Source: JAAYLN01 sp964592855 (lineage in GTDB: Bacteria; Verrucomicrobiota; Kiritimatiellia; RFP12; JAAYLN01). From it: DNA of 5,822 nt. The notes below the pieces were generated by a model. It did no database searches and had not been told where the DNA came from. It saw nothing but the letters and a program-made list of their open reading frames with translations. Positions 1 to 5,802 of the stretch are shown piece after piece. The translations under genes were made by a program, and so were the position numbers. Location of the stretch: the NCBI GenBank assembly GCA_964592855.1, contig CAZQKI010000258.1:1-5822 (forward strand). Direction: 5' to 3'. Each line of letters opens with the position of its first letter. Within the stretch, counting starts at the first letter, position 1.

Positions 1-129
1 GCATTAGGGGTTAGAGCTTCTGGACAGGCAGGAATGCCTGCCCAGTGGCGCGACCAGGCCGAGCCTCTGCTCGGTATCAAGGACGCTCGTGCGTGCGCGG
101 CTGATGACCTAACCTCTAACGCCTAACGC
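1..129. repeat. Folded intergenic element with 16-bp terminal inverted repeat
   Basis: Bases 1-16 (GCATTAGGGGTTAGAG) match the reverse complement of bases 114-129 at 14 of 16 positions, so the two ends of this stretch can pair. Between them lie two hairpins. At 20-30/35-45, 10 of 11 positions pair around a GGAA loop of the GNRA type. At 59-64/69-74 there is a perfect 6-bp stem, CCGAGC/GCTCGG, with a CTCT loop. No reading frame here looks coding. The arrangement resembles a small palindromic or MITE-like intergenic repeat. It could begin left of the window, since the inverted repeat starts at base 1. Copy number elsewhere cannot be seen. Confidence 0.55.
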
Positions 130-136
130 CTAACTC
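109..136 (+). repeat. Tandem 7-bp repeat, four units of CTAACNN
   Basis: Four consecutive heptamers read CTAACCT, CTAACGC, CTAACGC and CTAACTC. The second and third units are identical. The array overlaps the right arm of the inverted repeat, and the left arm at 1-16 carries the same motif on the opposite strand (CTCTAAC CCCTAAT). It ends about 80 bases before the glycosidase start codon. Confidence 0.7.
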
Positions 137-200
137 TGGCCGATAAATACTCCTTGCTTCTGATTGCGCGTTCGATATGCTCTGTCGCCAACGAAATTCA

Positions 201-207
201 AAGGAAG
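201..207 (+). promoter_or_regulatory. Ribosome binding site of the GH36-like gene
   Basis: AAGGAAG lies 7 bases before the ATG at 215. This Shine-Dalgarno match selects 215 over the in-frame TTG at 164, which has no comparable purine-rich site ahead of it. The 17 residues between 164 and 215 also lack any recognisable domain or signal peptide character. Confidence 0.75.
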
Positions 208-214
208 CGCCGCC

Positions 215-2179
215 ATGCCCAAGCTCACCCCATTCAGCTTTTCAAACGGTTATTCGGTGACGATCTCCGCCGACGGCCGTTCCTTCGCCATCGCGACGCC
301 GGTGCTGAAGCTCGACGCCTGCCGGATCGCGGTGGCGTGCGAGACCGTTGCGCAGGAATTTGCCGTCGGGCTGGCTTGCACCGTTTGCCGCCCGAACCGG
401 TTGCGGCTCACCGCCCGTTCGTCGCTGGGCGCCTTGACGCTCGAGATTCAAGCCGCAAAGCTCGGGCAGGACGATTCACTCACGCTGAATCTCGCGCTGG
501 CTGCCAAGGCGAAGTACCGCTGGGTCGAGATCGCCCCCCTGGCCGGCGTGAAGCTGAAGCAAGCCACCCACCTCCTGAGCCACGGACGCTCCATGGGTGG
601 CTGCCGGATCTGGCCGCTCCCCTCGGCGGATGCCGAGAAGGACTTCACGAGCCACTTCCAATGCGTCATTTCGCTTCCCGCGGCCAAGCTCCACCTCTCG
701 CACCGCCTGCGGCAGGAGCACGTCTCGTGCGTGAAGGGCGACATCAACGGCCGCACCATCGCCAACCTGCAGGCCGGCACGCGCTTCGAATTTCCCGGCG
801 CCAAGAAACTGGTCGCCGAGACGCTCACCCTCGCCGCCGTGGTCAACGGCTTCGACATCCTGACCGCCTGGGGCGATGCGCAGGTCACCACGCCGCTCCC
901 GGTCGAGCCCCAGCCCGTGGGCTGGAACAGCTGGGACTATTACCGCTGGACGATCACCGAGGACGAAGTCCTCGCCAATGCCGAATTCATCGCCTCGGAT
1001 CCCGTCCTCGGCAAGCACGTGAAGCGGGTGATCGTGGACGACGGCTGGCAGTACTGCTACGGCGAATGGGAGGCCAACTCCCTCTTCCCGAGCGGCATGG
1101 CCTCGCTGGCGAAGAAGTTGCGGAAGATGCACTTCGTCCCCGGACTCTGGATCTGCCCGACGGCGGCGGAGCCCCACAGCCGCATCGCCCAGTGGCACAC
1201 CGAGATGCTGGCGCAAAGCGAAGGCGGCGACCCCTGCCTCTGCTTCGAATGCATGCGCCGCTACGGCTTCATCATCGACCCGACGCGCGACGACACGAAG
1301 AAGTGGCTGTACGATCTCTTCAAGCGCTATGCGGACATGGGCTACGGCTACTTCAAGCTCGACTTCCTGGCGCAGACCCTGAAGGCCCGGCGCTTCCACC
1401 GCAATGTCCCGCGCGCGACGATGATGCGCGAGATCATCACCCCGATCAGGCAGGCGGTCGACGGCCGCGCCACCATCATGGGCTGCGGCTATGTCTACGA
1501 CGGCGGCAACGACCTGGTTCAGGTGGTCCGGGCCGGGTCGGACATTCATGCGACCTGGCATGAGACGTGCACGAACGCCGTGTCGCTCGCGGCCCGCTTC
1601 TGGGCCTCGAACCGCGTCTGGATCACCGACCCCGACTTCGCGGTCTGCCGCGGTCCCGACACTTCCAAGGACCCCGACCGCGGCCGCCTGCGCTGCCTCT
1701 ACGTCGTCGTCACGGCCGATGAAACACGCAAGCAGCATGAATCCGGCCGCACGTGGAGCGAGGGTTTCGACTCTATCCGACACCACGAAGCGCAGGTCCT
1801 GCTGAGCCTCGTCACGATCAACGGCGGAGCGGTCAACCTTTCCGACAAGCTCCCCACGCTCAACGAAAAGGGACTCGACCTCCTCCGCCGCACCGTCGCC
1901 GCGCCGCGCGGCAGCGCGCCGATCCCGCTGGACCTCTTCACGTCGGCCCTTCCCACCCGCTGGCTCCAGCGGACGCCTGCGGGATTCCGCACGCTGCTGA
2001 TCAACTGGGCGGACACCGCCGGGGAGGTCACCCTCGATCTGGCGCCGCACGGCATCCACGCGGTCCAAGCGCGCAATTTCTGGACCGATGAAACAATCCG
2101 GATCACGGGCGACCGCGTGACGGCCAAACTCGGCCCCCATGCCTGCCAGCTGCTCGACTTCGACCGTCAGAACAACTGA
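215..2179 (+). CDS. GH36-type alpha-galactosidase / raffinose-synthase-like glycosidase (clan GH-D)
   Basis: This gene encodes a 654-residue protein, probably a retaining glycosidase acting on alpha-galactosides or related oligosaccharides. The order is a beta-rich N-terminal domain (about 1-230), a TIM barrel (about 231-560) and a small C-terminal beta domain. Clan GH-D motifs are clear: GWNSWD at 236-241, IVDDGWQ at 273-279, GLW at 310-312, YFKLDF with the expected nucleophile D383, and GCG at 423-425 followed by RAGSD with R439 and the expected acid/base D443. The DDGWQ form recalls the raffinose synthase/SIP branch, so activity could be transfer as well as hydrolysis. No signal peptide is present, which implies the cytoplasm. 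Cysteines 341, 343 and 346 (CLCFEC), with C314, form an unusual cluster near the barrel. The family call is firm; the substrate is not. The gene stands alone: 219 bases and a separate promoter precede the next gene. Confidence 0.9.
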   Translation: MPKLTPFSFSNGYSVTISADGRSFAIATPVLKLDACRIAVACETVAQEFAVGLACTVCRPNRLRLTARSSLGALTLEIQAAKLGQDDSLTLNLALAAKAKYRWVEIAPLAGVKLKQATHLLSHGRSMGGCRIWPLPSADAEKDFTSHFQCVISLPAAKLHLSHRLRQEHVSCVKGDINGRTIANLQAGTRFEFPGAKKLVAETLTLAAVVNGFDILTAWGDAQVTTPLPVEPQPVGWNSWDYYRWTITEDEVLANAEFIASDPVLGKHVKRVIVDDGWQYCYGEWEANSLFPSGMASLAKKLRKMHFVPGLWICPTAAEPHSRIAQWHTEMLAQSEGGDPCLCFECMRRYGFIIDPTRDDTKKWLYDLFKRYADMGYGYFKLDFLAQTLKARRFHRNVPRATMMREIITPIRQAVDGRATIMGCGYVYDGGNDLVQVVRAGSDIHATWHETCTNAVSLAARFWASNRVWITDPDFAVCRGPDTSKDPDRGRLRCLYVVVTADETRKQHESGRTWSEGFDSIRHHEAQVLLSLVTINGGAVNLSDKLPTLNEKGLDLLRRTVAAPRGSAPIPLDLFTSALPTRWLQRTPAGFRTLLINWADTAGEVTLDLAPHGIHAVQARNFWTDETIRITGDRVTAKLGPHACQLLDFDRQNN

Positions 2180-2204
2180 TCCGGCTTTCCATCGACCTCT
2201 GCTC

Positions 2205-2238
2205 CCCAGCGCAGGGGGTGCCAGGCCGCGCCGCTGGG
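2205..2238 (+). terminator. Weak GC-rich hairpin after the glycosidase gene
   Basis: CCCAGCG at 2205-2211 is exactly complementary to CGCTGGG at 2232-2238, with a 20-base loop; a shorter CCCC/GGGG pairing at 2204-2217 competes with it. It sits 25 bases past the stop codon, where a terminator would be expected. No T-run follows, so an intrinsic terminator is not well supported. Confidence 0.25.
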
Positions 2239-2291
2239 CACGTTTCCGCTGTATGAAATACAAATGCACAGCAAACTGACAGAATACTAAT

Positions 2292-2320
2292 TTGACGTTT
2301 GCCGATTCATTCGCCATAGT
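2292..2320 (+). promoter_or_regulatory. Sigma70-like promoter for the glycine-rich protein gene
   Basis: TTGACG at 2292-2297 matches the -35 consensus at five of six positions. After a 17-base spacer, CATAGT at 2315-2320 matches the -10 consensus at four of six. The bases just upstream (about 2250-2291) are unusually AT-rich for this window. Transcription would start near 2327 and leave a leader of about 70 bases. This leader contains CGTTAGGG twice, at 2355-2362 and 2366-2373. Confidence 0.5.
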
Positions 2321-2384
2321 CGAGACGTTCCGTTCGACGCTTCATCTGCAGGTCCGTTAGGGAAGCGTTAGGGCGCGAAACAGA

Positions 2385-2393
2385 AGGAAGAGG
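2385..2393 (+). promoter_or_regulatory. Ribosome binding site of the glycine-rich protein gene
   Basis: AGGAAGAGG ends 5 bases before the ATG at 2399. It offers two overlapping Shine-Dalgarno cores (AGGA and GAGG) and supports this start, which is also the one that yields a complete signal peptide. Confidence 0.75.
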
Positions 2394-2398
2394 CGACG

Positions 2399-4447
2399 AT
2401 GAAAAGCAGCATGCGACGAGTTCGTTTTGGGGTTTTGGCGGCGGGGATGCTGGCGGCGGCCGTTTTGCCGTGCCGGCGTGCCGAGGCCAAAGCATGGAGT
2501 GTTGCGGCCGGCAATTGGCATGTGGACGAAAACTGGAACCCTGCGGGCGTTCCCGGCGCCGGGGAGTCCGTGACCGTTTCGGTGGCCAACGCCGTGATCA
2601 CGCTGGCCGACGAGACGGCCAACCTCGGGTCGTTCGTCATGACGGCGGGGAAAGTCGTGTTCACCAACTGGCACTCGCGGATCCGTGCGGCCGATGTCGG
2701 CATCGCGGGCGGCAGCCTGACGGTGGCTAGTGCCTTTGCCGATACGGAGATGTCCAATCGGGTCTGGATCGTCTGCCAGAACGACTTCACGCTGACCGCC
2801 CCCGGCACGATCAATGTGGATAACTTGGGCTATCTGCCCAACAAAGGTCCGGGCGCAGGCGCCGCAAGTGGATCATATGCTGGCGGCAGCGGACATGGCG
2901 GCCAGGGGGGCTTTGGGTACAACAATGGCGGAGGGGTCTGTGACAGCCTGACGGAACCCGTACAGCCCGGCAGCGGCGGAGGAAATGCGAGCCAGGGTGG
3001 GAGGGGCGGTGGCGTCGTGCGCATCGAGGCGGGCGGCATGGCGACGGTGAACGGAACAATCACCGCGAACGGACAAGATGGAAGTGGCACATCTGGAGGT
3101 GGGGGTGCCGGCGGAACAATCCTTGTTCACGCAGCCAAATTCGCGGGCAACGCAGCCGGACTGCTCCAGGCCGACGGAGGCAAAGCCGGAAGCTGGCGGA
3201 GCGGGGACGGGGGAGGCGGACGGATCGCCGTGGTCGGGGGCACGGTAGACTGCCCGCTGCTGGTGCGTTTCGCGACGTCGCCGAAGTCCTCTGGAACCGG
3301 ATACTCTATTGCACCGTCCGATGATTCCTTTCGAACGCGGCTGGCCGACTGGGGAACGGTTTACATTGCCGATGAAACCGTGTTGGCAGGGATACCGTCG
3401 AACAACCAGTTCACGAAGACGGTCTTGCAGGCAGGAACGGCGACCACCTGGTCCCTCGGGCAGGTGCATCTTACCAACAACAGCCTTCGTCTCGGCCCGC
3501 AGGGGTTTCAGCTTGACGTGGCGGGCGACATCATGATCGGCGCGAACGCGGAGTTGGGCGTGATGGGCTCCATTGCCTGCGGCGGCGACCTCACGCTGAC
3601 CAACAACGGCGTGCTGTCGATCTACGGCAACCCAACGAATGGAACCACGGCGTACGGCTCGATCATGGATGTGGCAAACGATGTCAAGATCTGCGGCAAC
3701 GGCGCCTGGCTGAAGCCGCATACGGATCCGATCAATGGCGGCGGGGTGCTGCTTGAGATGCGTAACCTCGAGATTTTGCAGATCAATGCCGGCATCAATG
3801 CCTCCGGTCGCGGATACAAGGGCGGTTGCGGACCGGGCAAGGCCCAGGCCGACGGCGCATATACGGGCGGTGGCGGCTATGGAGGCGCAGGCGCAGACAG
3901 CTCGTATTCCGCAGGAGGACCGGCCAATGGAAACCCCTACGTGCCGTTATCACCCGGAAGCGGCGGCGGCAAACGCACCGGCGTCGAAGCTGCAGGTTTC
4001 GGCGGCGGCCTGGTTTATGTGAATGCCTCCGGAAACGTGACGCTGGAGGGACAGATACTCGCGAATGGCGCGGGTGGCCGGAGTACCTATCATCAGGTCG
4101 GCGCGGGCTCAGGGGGCGGAATTCTGATCGCATGCCTTAAGTTGACCGGCAGCGCGAACGCAGTTCTGTCGGCGGCCGGAGGGCCAGCCGGCGATAAGCG
4201 GACCGGCGCCGGCGGTGGCGGACGAATCGCCGTGTGGTACGGGCCGTCCATGTCTCCGCCTGTACGCGCCTCGCTGCTGGCGGGCAACTTCTCCAACATG
4301 CTCATTGACACGAACGCCGTTTCCTCCTATCAGGGAGCGGTCAGCGTTGCAGGTGGGATCAAAGGCGACAATACGTTAGACGGTGATCGGGGAACGGTTG
4401 CATTCATCACCCCGCCGCCCATGGGCACCATCATCGTAATCCGGTAG
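2399..4447 (+). CDS. Secreted glycine-rich repeat protein, probable beta-helix surface protein
   Basis: This 682-residue protein has no recognised enzymatic motif. Residues 1-30 form a signal peptide: basic MKSSMRRVR, hydrophobic core FGVLAAGMLAAAVLP, then AEA as a likely signal peptidase I site before K31. C25 follows VLP, which does not fit a lipobox. Next comes a W-x(6)-W-x(5)-NW-x(4)-P segment (33-51), typical of the start of exported beta-rich proteins in PVC bacteria. Two homologous glycine-rich modules follow (138-281 and 466-615), each ending in GGGGRIAV and leading into a GTV segment at 319 and 665. The linker (about 282-465) is rich in short hydrophobic/Asn/Gly strands, as in right-handed beta-helices. 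There is no PEP-CTERM, LPXTG or autotransporter barrel at the C-terminus, which ends shortly after the second GTV. A structural or adhesive surface role is inferred. The gene has its own promoter and converges on the SGNH gene. Confidence 0.8.
   Translation: MKSSMRRVRFGVLAAGMLAAAVLPCRRAEAKAWSVAAGNWHVDENWNPAGVPGAGESVTVSVANAVITLADETANLGSFVMTAGKVVFTNWHSRIRAADVGIAGGSLTVASAFADTEMSNRVWIVCQNDFTLTAPGTINVDNLGYLPNKGPGAGAASGSYAGGSGHGGQGGFGYNNGGGVCDSLTEPVQPGSGGGNASQGGRGGGVVRIEAGGMATVNGTITANGQDGSGTSGGGGAGGTILVHAAKFAGNAAGLLQADGGKAGSWRSGDGGGGRIAVVGGTVDCPLLVRFATSPKSSGTGYSIAPSDDSFRTRLADWGTVYIADETVLAGIPSNNQFTKTVLQAGTATTWSLGQVHLTNNSLRLGPQGFQLDVAGDIMIGANAELGVMGSIACGGDLTLTNNGVLSIYGNPTNGTTAYGSIMDVANDVKICGNGAWLKPHTDPINGGGVLLEMRNLEILQINAGINASGRGYKGGCGPGKAQADGAYTGGGGYGGAGADSSYSAGGPANGNPYVPLSPGSGGGKRTGVEAAGFGGGLVYVNASGNVTLEGQILANGAGGRSTYHQVGAGSGGGILIACLKLTGSANAVLSAAGGPAGDKRTGAGGGGRIAVWYGPSMSPPVRASLLAGNFSNMLIDTNAVSSYQGAVSVAGGIKGDNTLDGDRGTVAFITPPPMGTIIVIR
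2810..3241 (+). repeat. Intragenic glycine-rich module, copy 1
   Basis: This encodes residues 138-281. The order of landmarks is INVDNLGY, GPG, SYAGGSGHGG, PGSGGG, GGGVVRI, VNGTITANG, GGGGAGGTILV and GGGGRIAV. The same landmarks recur in the same order in copy 2 (3794-4243). Confidence 0.75.
3794..4243 (+). repeat. Intragenic glycine-rich module, copy 2
   Basis: This encodes residues 466-615. Landmarks are INASGRGY, GPG, AYTGGGGYGG, PGSGGG, GGGLVYV, LEGQILANG, GSGGGILI and GGGGRIAV, matching copy 1. The DNA is nearly identical in places: the codons for GGRIAV around 3214 and 4216 differ at very few bases. An internal duplication of the whole module plus its trailing GTV segment is the simplest explanation. 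Confidence 0.75.
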
Positions 4448-4463
4448 AGCGGGCTTCAACGCT

Positions 4464-5105
4464 TCAAAGGATCGCCTGCGTGGTCTTGATCCAAAGATCG
4501 GCCATCCGCATGTGACCCGCCACGGTGGGATGGACGCCGTCGCCCAGCCAATAGGCGTCGGGCGCCTCCTTGACGGCATCGGTGAACATCGCCTGGAAGG
4601 GGACGAAGGGGGCATCGAAGTCGCCGGCAAGCTGCGCGCAGACCGCGCGACGGGCCTCCATCTCGGGGAGCCACGCCTGGGCAACCGCACCGATGGGGAG
4701 GACAAACGGTTCGCAGATGACCAGCTTGGTTTTGGGCAGGGCCTTGCGTGTCCATTCCAGCAGCATCCGGTAGACGACGGCATAGCGGTCGACCTCGACG
4801 CCGTTGCTGCTGCCGAATTCATGCCAGGTGTCGTTGACGCCGATCAGGATGCTGATCAGGTCGGGGGCCAGGTTCAGGGCGTCGGACTTCCAGCGCGCAT
4901 AGAGATCGACCACCCGGTTGCCGCTGATGCCGCGATTGGTGAACTGGTACCCGCGCTGCGGCCGCAGACTCAAAAGTTTGCCCGCGATCAGATGGGGATA
5001 GCCCGTTCCCAGTCCCGCGTTGGCGGGACAGGCGGCATCGCGCGAACGCCCCGCGTCAGTGATGGAGTCGCCCTGGAAGAGAATCTTGGTTGTCTTGTCC
5101 GACAT
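4464..5105 (-). CDS. GDSL/SGNH-family hydrolase (esterase-like)
   Basis: This 213-residue protein of the SGNH superfamily has every catalytic block in order: GDSIT at 12-16 with nucleophile S14, the glycine block RGISGN at 58-63 with G62, GVND at 89-92 with N91, and DGVHP at 189-193 with the D189/H192 pair. Members hydrolyse esters, often acetyl groups on carbohydrates or lipids. The form FQGDSITDAGR is common in acetylxylan-esterase-like bacterial members. The length is typical of single-domain enzymes. The start at 5105 gives MSDKTTKILFQGDS; longer in-frame starts at 5165 and 5132 add only a tail without domain character. No signal peptide is seen, so it is probably cytoplasmic. It converges on the glycine-rich gene, with only 16 bases between the two stop codons. 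Pairing with the GH36 enzyme in oligosaccharide breakdown is an inference, and the substrate is unknown. Confidence 0.9.
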   Translation of the reverse strand: MSDKTTKILFQGDSITDAGRSRDAACPANAGLGTGYPHLIAGKLLSLRPQRGYQFTNRGISGNRVVDLYARWKSDALNLAPDLISILIGVNDTWHEFGSSNGVEVDRYAVVYRMLLEWTRKALPKTKLVICEPFVLPIGAVAQAWLPEMEARRAVCAQLAGDFDAPFVPFQAMFTDAVKEAPDAYWLGDGVHPTVAGHMRMADLWIKTTQAIL

Positions 5106-5114
5106 GATGATGTG

Positions 5115-5118
5115 CTCC
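5115..5118 (-). promoter_or_regulatory. Ribosome binding site of the SGNH hydrolase gene
   Basis: On the minus strand GGAG stands 9 bases ahead of the ATG at 5105. This favours that start over the upstream in-frame ATG codons at 5132 and 5165. Confidence 0.6.
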
Positions 5119-5133
5119 GTTTGATCCTGCATC

Positions 5134-5172
5134 GGGGGCCTTGCCCGGCGGCCCTGCATGCGCATGGCCCCC
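5134..5172 (-). other. GC-rich inverted repeat in the leader of the SGNH hydrolase gene
   Basis: GGGGGCC at 5134-5140 pairs perfectly with GGCCCCC at 5166-5172. Inside, GGCCC at 5150-5154 and the palindrome CATGCGCATG at 5157-5166 offer further pairings. If transcription starts further upstream (higher coordinates), this hairpin would lie about 30 bases before the start codon. It could affect translation or mark the end of an upstream repeat. No T-run follows on either strand, so it is not a typical terminator. Confidence 0.35.
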
Positions 5173-5323
5173 TTGCCGTCCCGATGTGCTGGAAACGGGA
5201 GCGAATCCTATTCATGCAGGGGGATAAAGTACAGCAGAAAGACAGCCAAGGGTGCAAGTTCGTTGACTCGCAGAGTGGCAAGGGTTCAGTGAGGCCGCCA
5301 GTTGGATCAAGCAGAAGAACAAA

Positions 5324-5361
5324 CTTTGTCGCAAGCTTAGTCGACAAAGTTTACGACAAAG
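5324..5361. repeat. 38-bp near-perfect palindrome built from CTTTGTCG octamers
   Basis: This 38-base sequence pairs with itself at 16 of 19 positions around a central GTCGAC (5340-5345). It holds the octamer CTTTGTCG at 5324-5331 and a one-mismatch copy (CTTAGTCG) at 5336-5343 on the plus strand. The complement CGACAAAG follows at 5342-5349 and 5354-5361. Within each strand the spacing is exactly 12 bases. A competing hairpin, AAACTTTGTCG with CGACAAAGTTT (5321-5331/5342-5352), is perfect over 11 bp with a 10-base loop. Such symmetry suits a dimeric DNA-binding protein, a recombination site or a mobile element end; the sequence alone does not decide. Confidence 0.7.
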
Positions 5362-5395
5362 CAGGTCCGACGAACTGAGATGGGGCAAGATGTGA

Positions 5396-5419
5396 GTGTA
5401 CGAGTAGGTGTACGAGTAG
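5396..5419 (+). repeat. Perfect 12-bp tandem duplication
   Basis: GTGTACGAGTAG occurs twice in direct succession (5396-5407 and 5408-5419). Each unit is itself two related hexamers, GTGTAC and GAGTAG. The pattern resembles the GAGRAC hexamers at 5629-5649, which points to one family of low-complexity arrays. Confidence 0.75.
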
Positions 5420-5469
5420 AAGGTGGCGGTACACCCGCTGGAACCGAGGAAACGGGGGAATCGCTCGAC

Positions 5470-5537
5470 GTAGGACGGTCCTCCGGGCCGTCCTGGCAAA
5501 TGTGCAGTTACCGGACGGCGCAGGAGCACCGTCCTAC
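5470..5537. repeat. REP doublet (REPIN-like) forming a long hairpin
   Basis: The arms 5470-5493 and 5513-5537 can form 22 Watson-Crick pairs with two mismatches and one bulged A (5522), leaving a 19-base loop. Each arm is also a small palindrome: GGACGG (5473-5478) pairs with CCGTCC (5488-5493), and GGACGG (5513-5518) with CCGTCC (5529-5534). Read outward-in, both arms begin with GTAG at the foot of the small stem (5470-5473 on plus, 5537-5534 on minus). GTAG/GGAG at the hairpin foot, and paired inverted copies, are known features of REP sequences moved by RAYT (TnpA-REP) transposases. No such transposase is in the window. Copy number in the genome would settle the assignment. Confidence 0.6.
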
Positions 5538-5590
5538 TCCGAAAGGCCGTGCGCGAGGCGGCCGGCGCGATGAAGGGCGCCGTGGCACCC

Positions 5591-5649
5591 TCGTTCTCGT
5601 TCTCGTTCTCGTCCTCGGTGCAAAATATCGAGAACGAGGACGAGGACGA
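5591..5649. repeat. Inverted hexamer arrays forming a stem-loop
   Basis: Bases 5591-5617 are hexamers TCGTTC x3, TCGTCC, then TCG. Bases 5629-5649 are the complementary type, GAGAAC followed by GAGGAC units. Pairing 5597-5617 with 5629-5649 gives 18 Watson-Crick pairs, two G-T pairs and one mismatch around an 11-base loop (5618-5628, AT-rich). The two arms are not exact copies, so they may have drifted or grown separately by slippage. There is no T-run after the stem, so this is not a typical terminator. Confidence 0.7.
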
Positions 5650-5802
5650 TGCGGAAAGTCTTAACCGAACACTTCGTCGCCACGCTTGAGCGGATACCCT
5701 TACCCGACCCGCTTCCTCGGCGACATGGAAAGCACTGGACCCCGCCGTCCCCGGCGGTAAGCGAATGAAGCCGTAGTTCCGGCTGGTAATTCACTGCCGT
5801 TT

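Noticed and set aside
154..181. Promoter for the glycosidase gene (TTGCTT, 16 bases, TATGCT)
   Set aside because: The -35 matches only three of six consensus bases; too weak to claim.
154..1563. Open frame of 469 codons overlapping the glycosidase gene in another plus-strand frame
   Set aside because: Arginine- and proline-rich composition typical of an out-of-frame shadow in GC-rich DNA; the overlapping frame carries intact GH36 motifs.
476..2317. Open frame of 613 codons antisense to the glycosidase gene
   Set aside because: Composition biased to R, G, A, V and D without motifs, and it lies wholly over a well-supported gene.
2873..3721. Open frame of 282 codons antisense to the glycine-rich protein gene
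   Set aside because: Mirror of the glycine-rich codons on the other strand; no domain character.
4448..4463. Bidirectional terminator between the convergent genes
   Set aside because: The 16 bases and their surroundings show no stable stem or T-run.
5205..5233. Minus-strand promoter for the SGNH gene (TGTACT, 17 bases, TAGGAT)
   Set aside because: Only three of six and four of six consensus matches; not better than chance in an intergenic region.
4512..5378. Open frame of 288 codons antisense to the SGNH gene
   Set aside because: Covers the SGNH gene, which has all catalytic blocks; the tail runs into the palindrome at 5324 and has no protein-like features.
5324..5649. CRISPR array
   Set aside because: Repeats are 8-12 bases, in both orientations, without regular 30-40 base spacers, and there are no cas genes in the window.
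5649..5768. 39-codon plus-strand frame starting MRKVLTEHF
   Set aside because: Its ATG lies at the edge of the hexamer hairpin with no proper ribosome binding site, and the second half is proline-rich and overlaps a small GC hairpin. A remnant gene fragment cannot be excluded, but nothing supports one.
5534..5794. 86-codon minus-strand frame containing VLVLVL and RERERER runs
   Set aside because: The runs are direct translations of the hexamer arrays; the frame is open because of the repeats, not selection for a protein.
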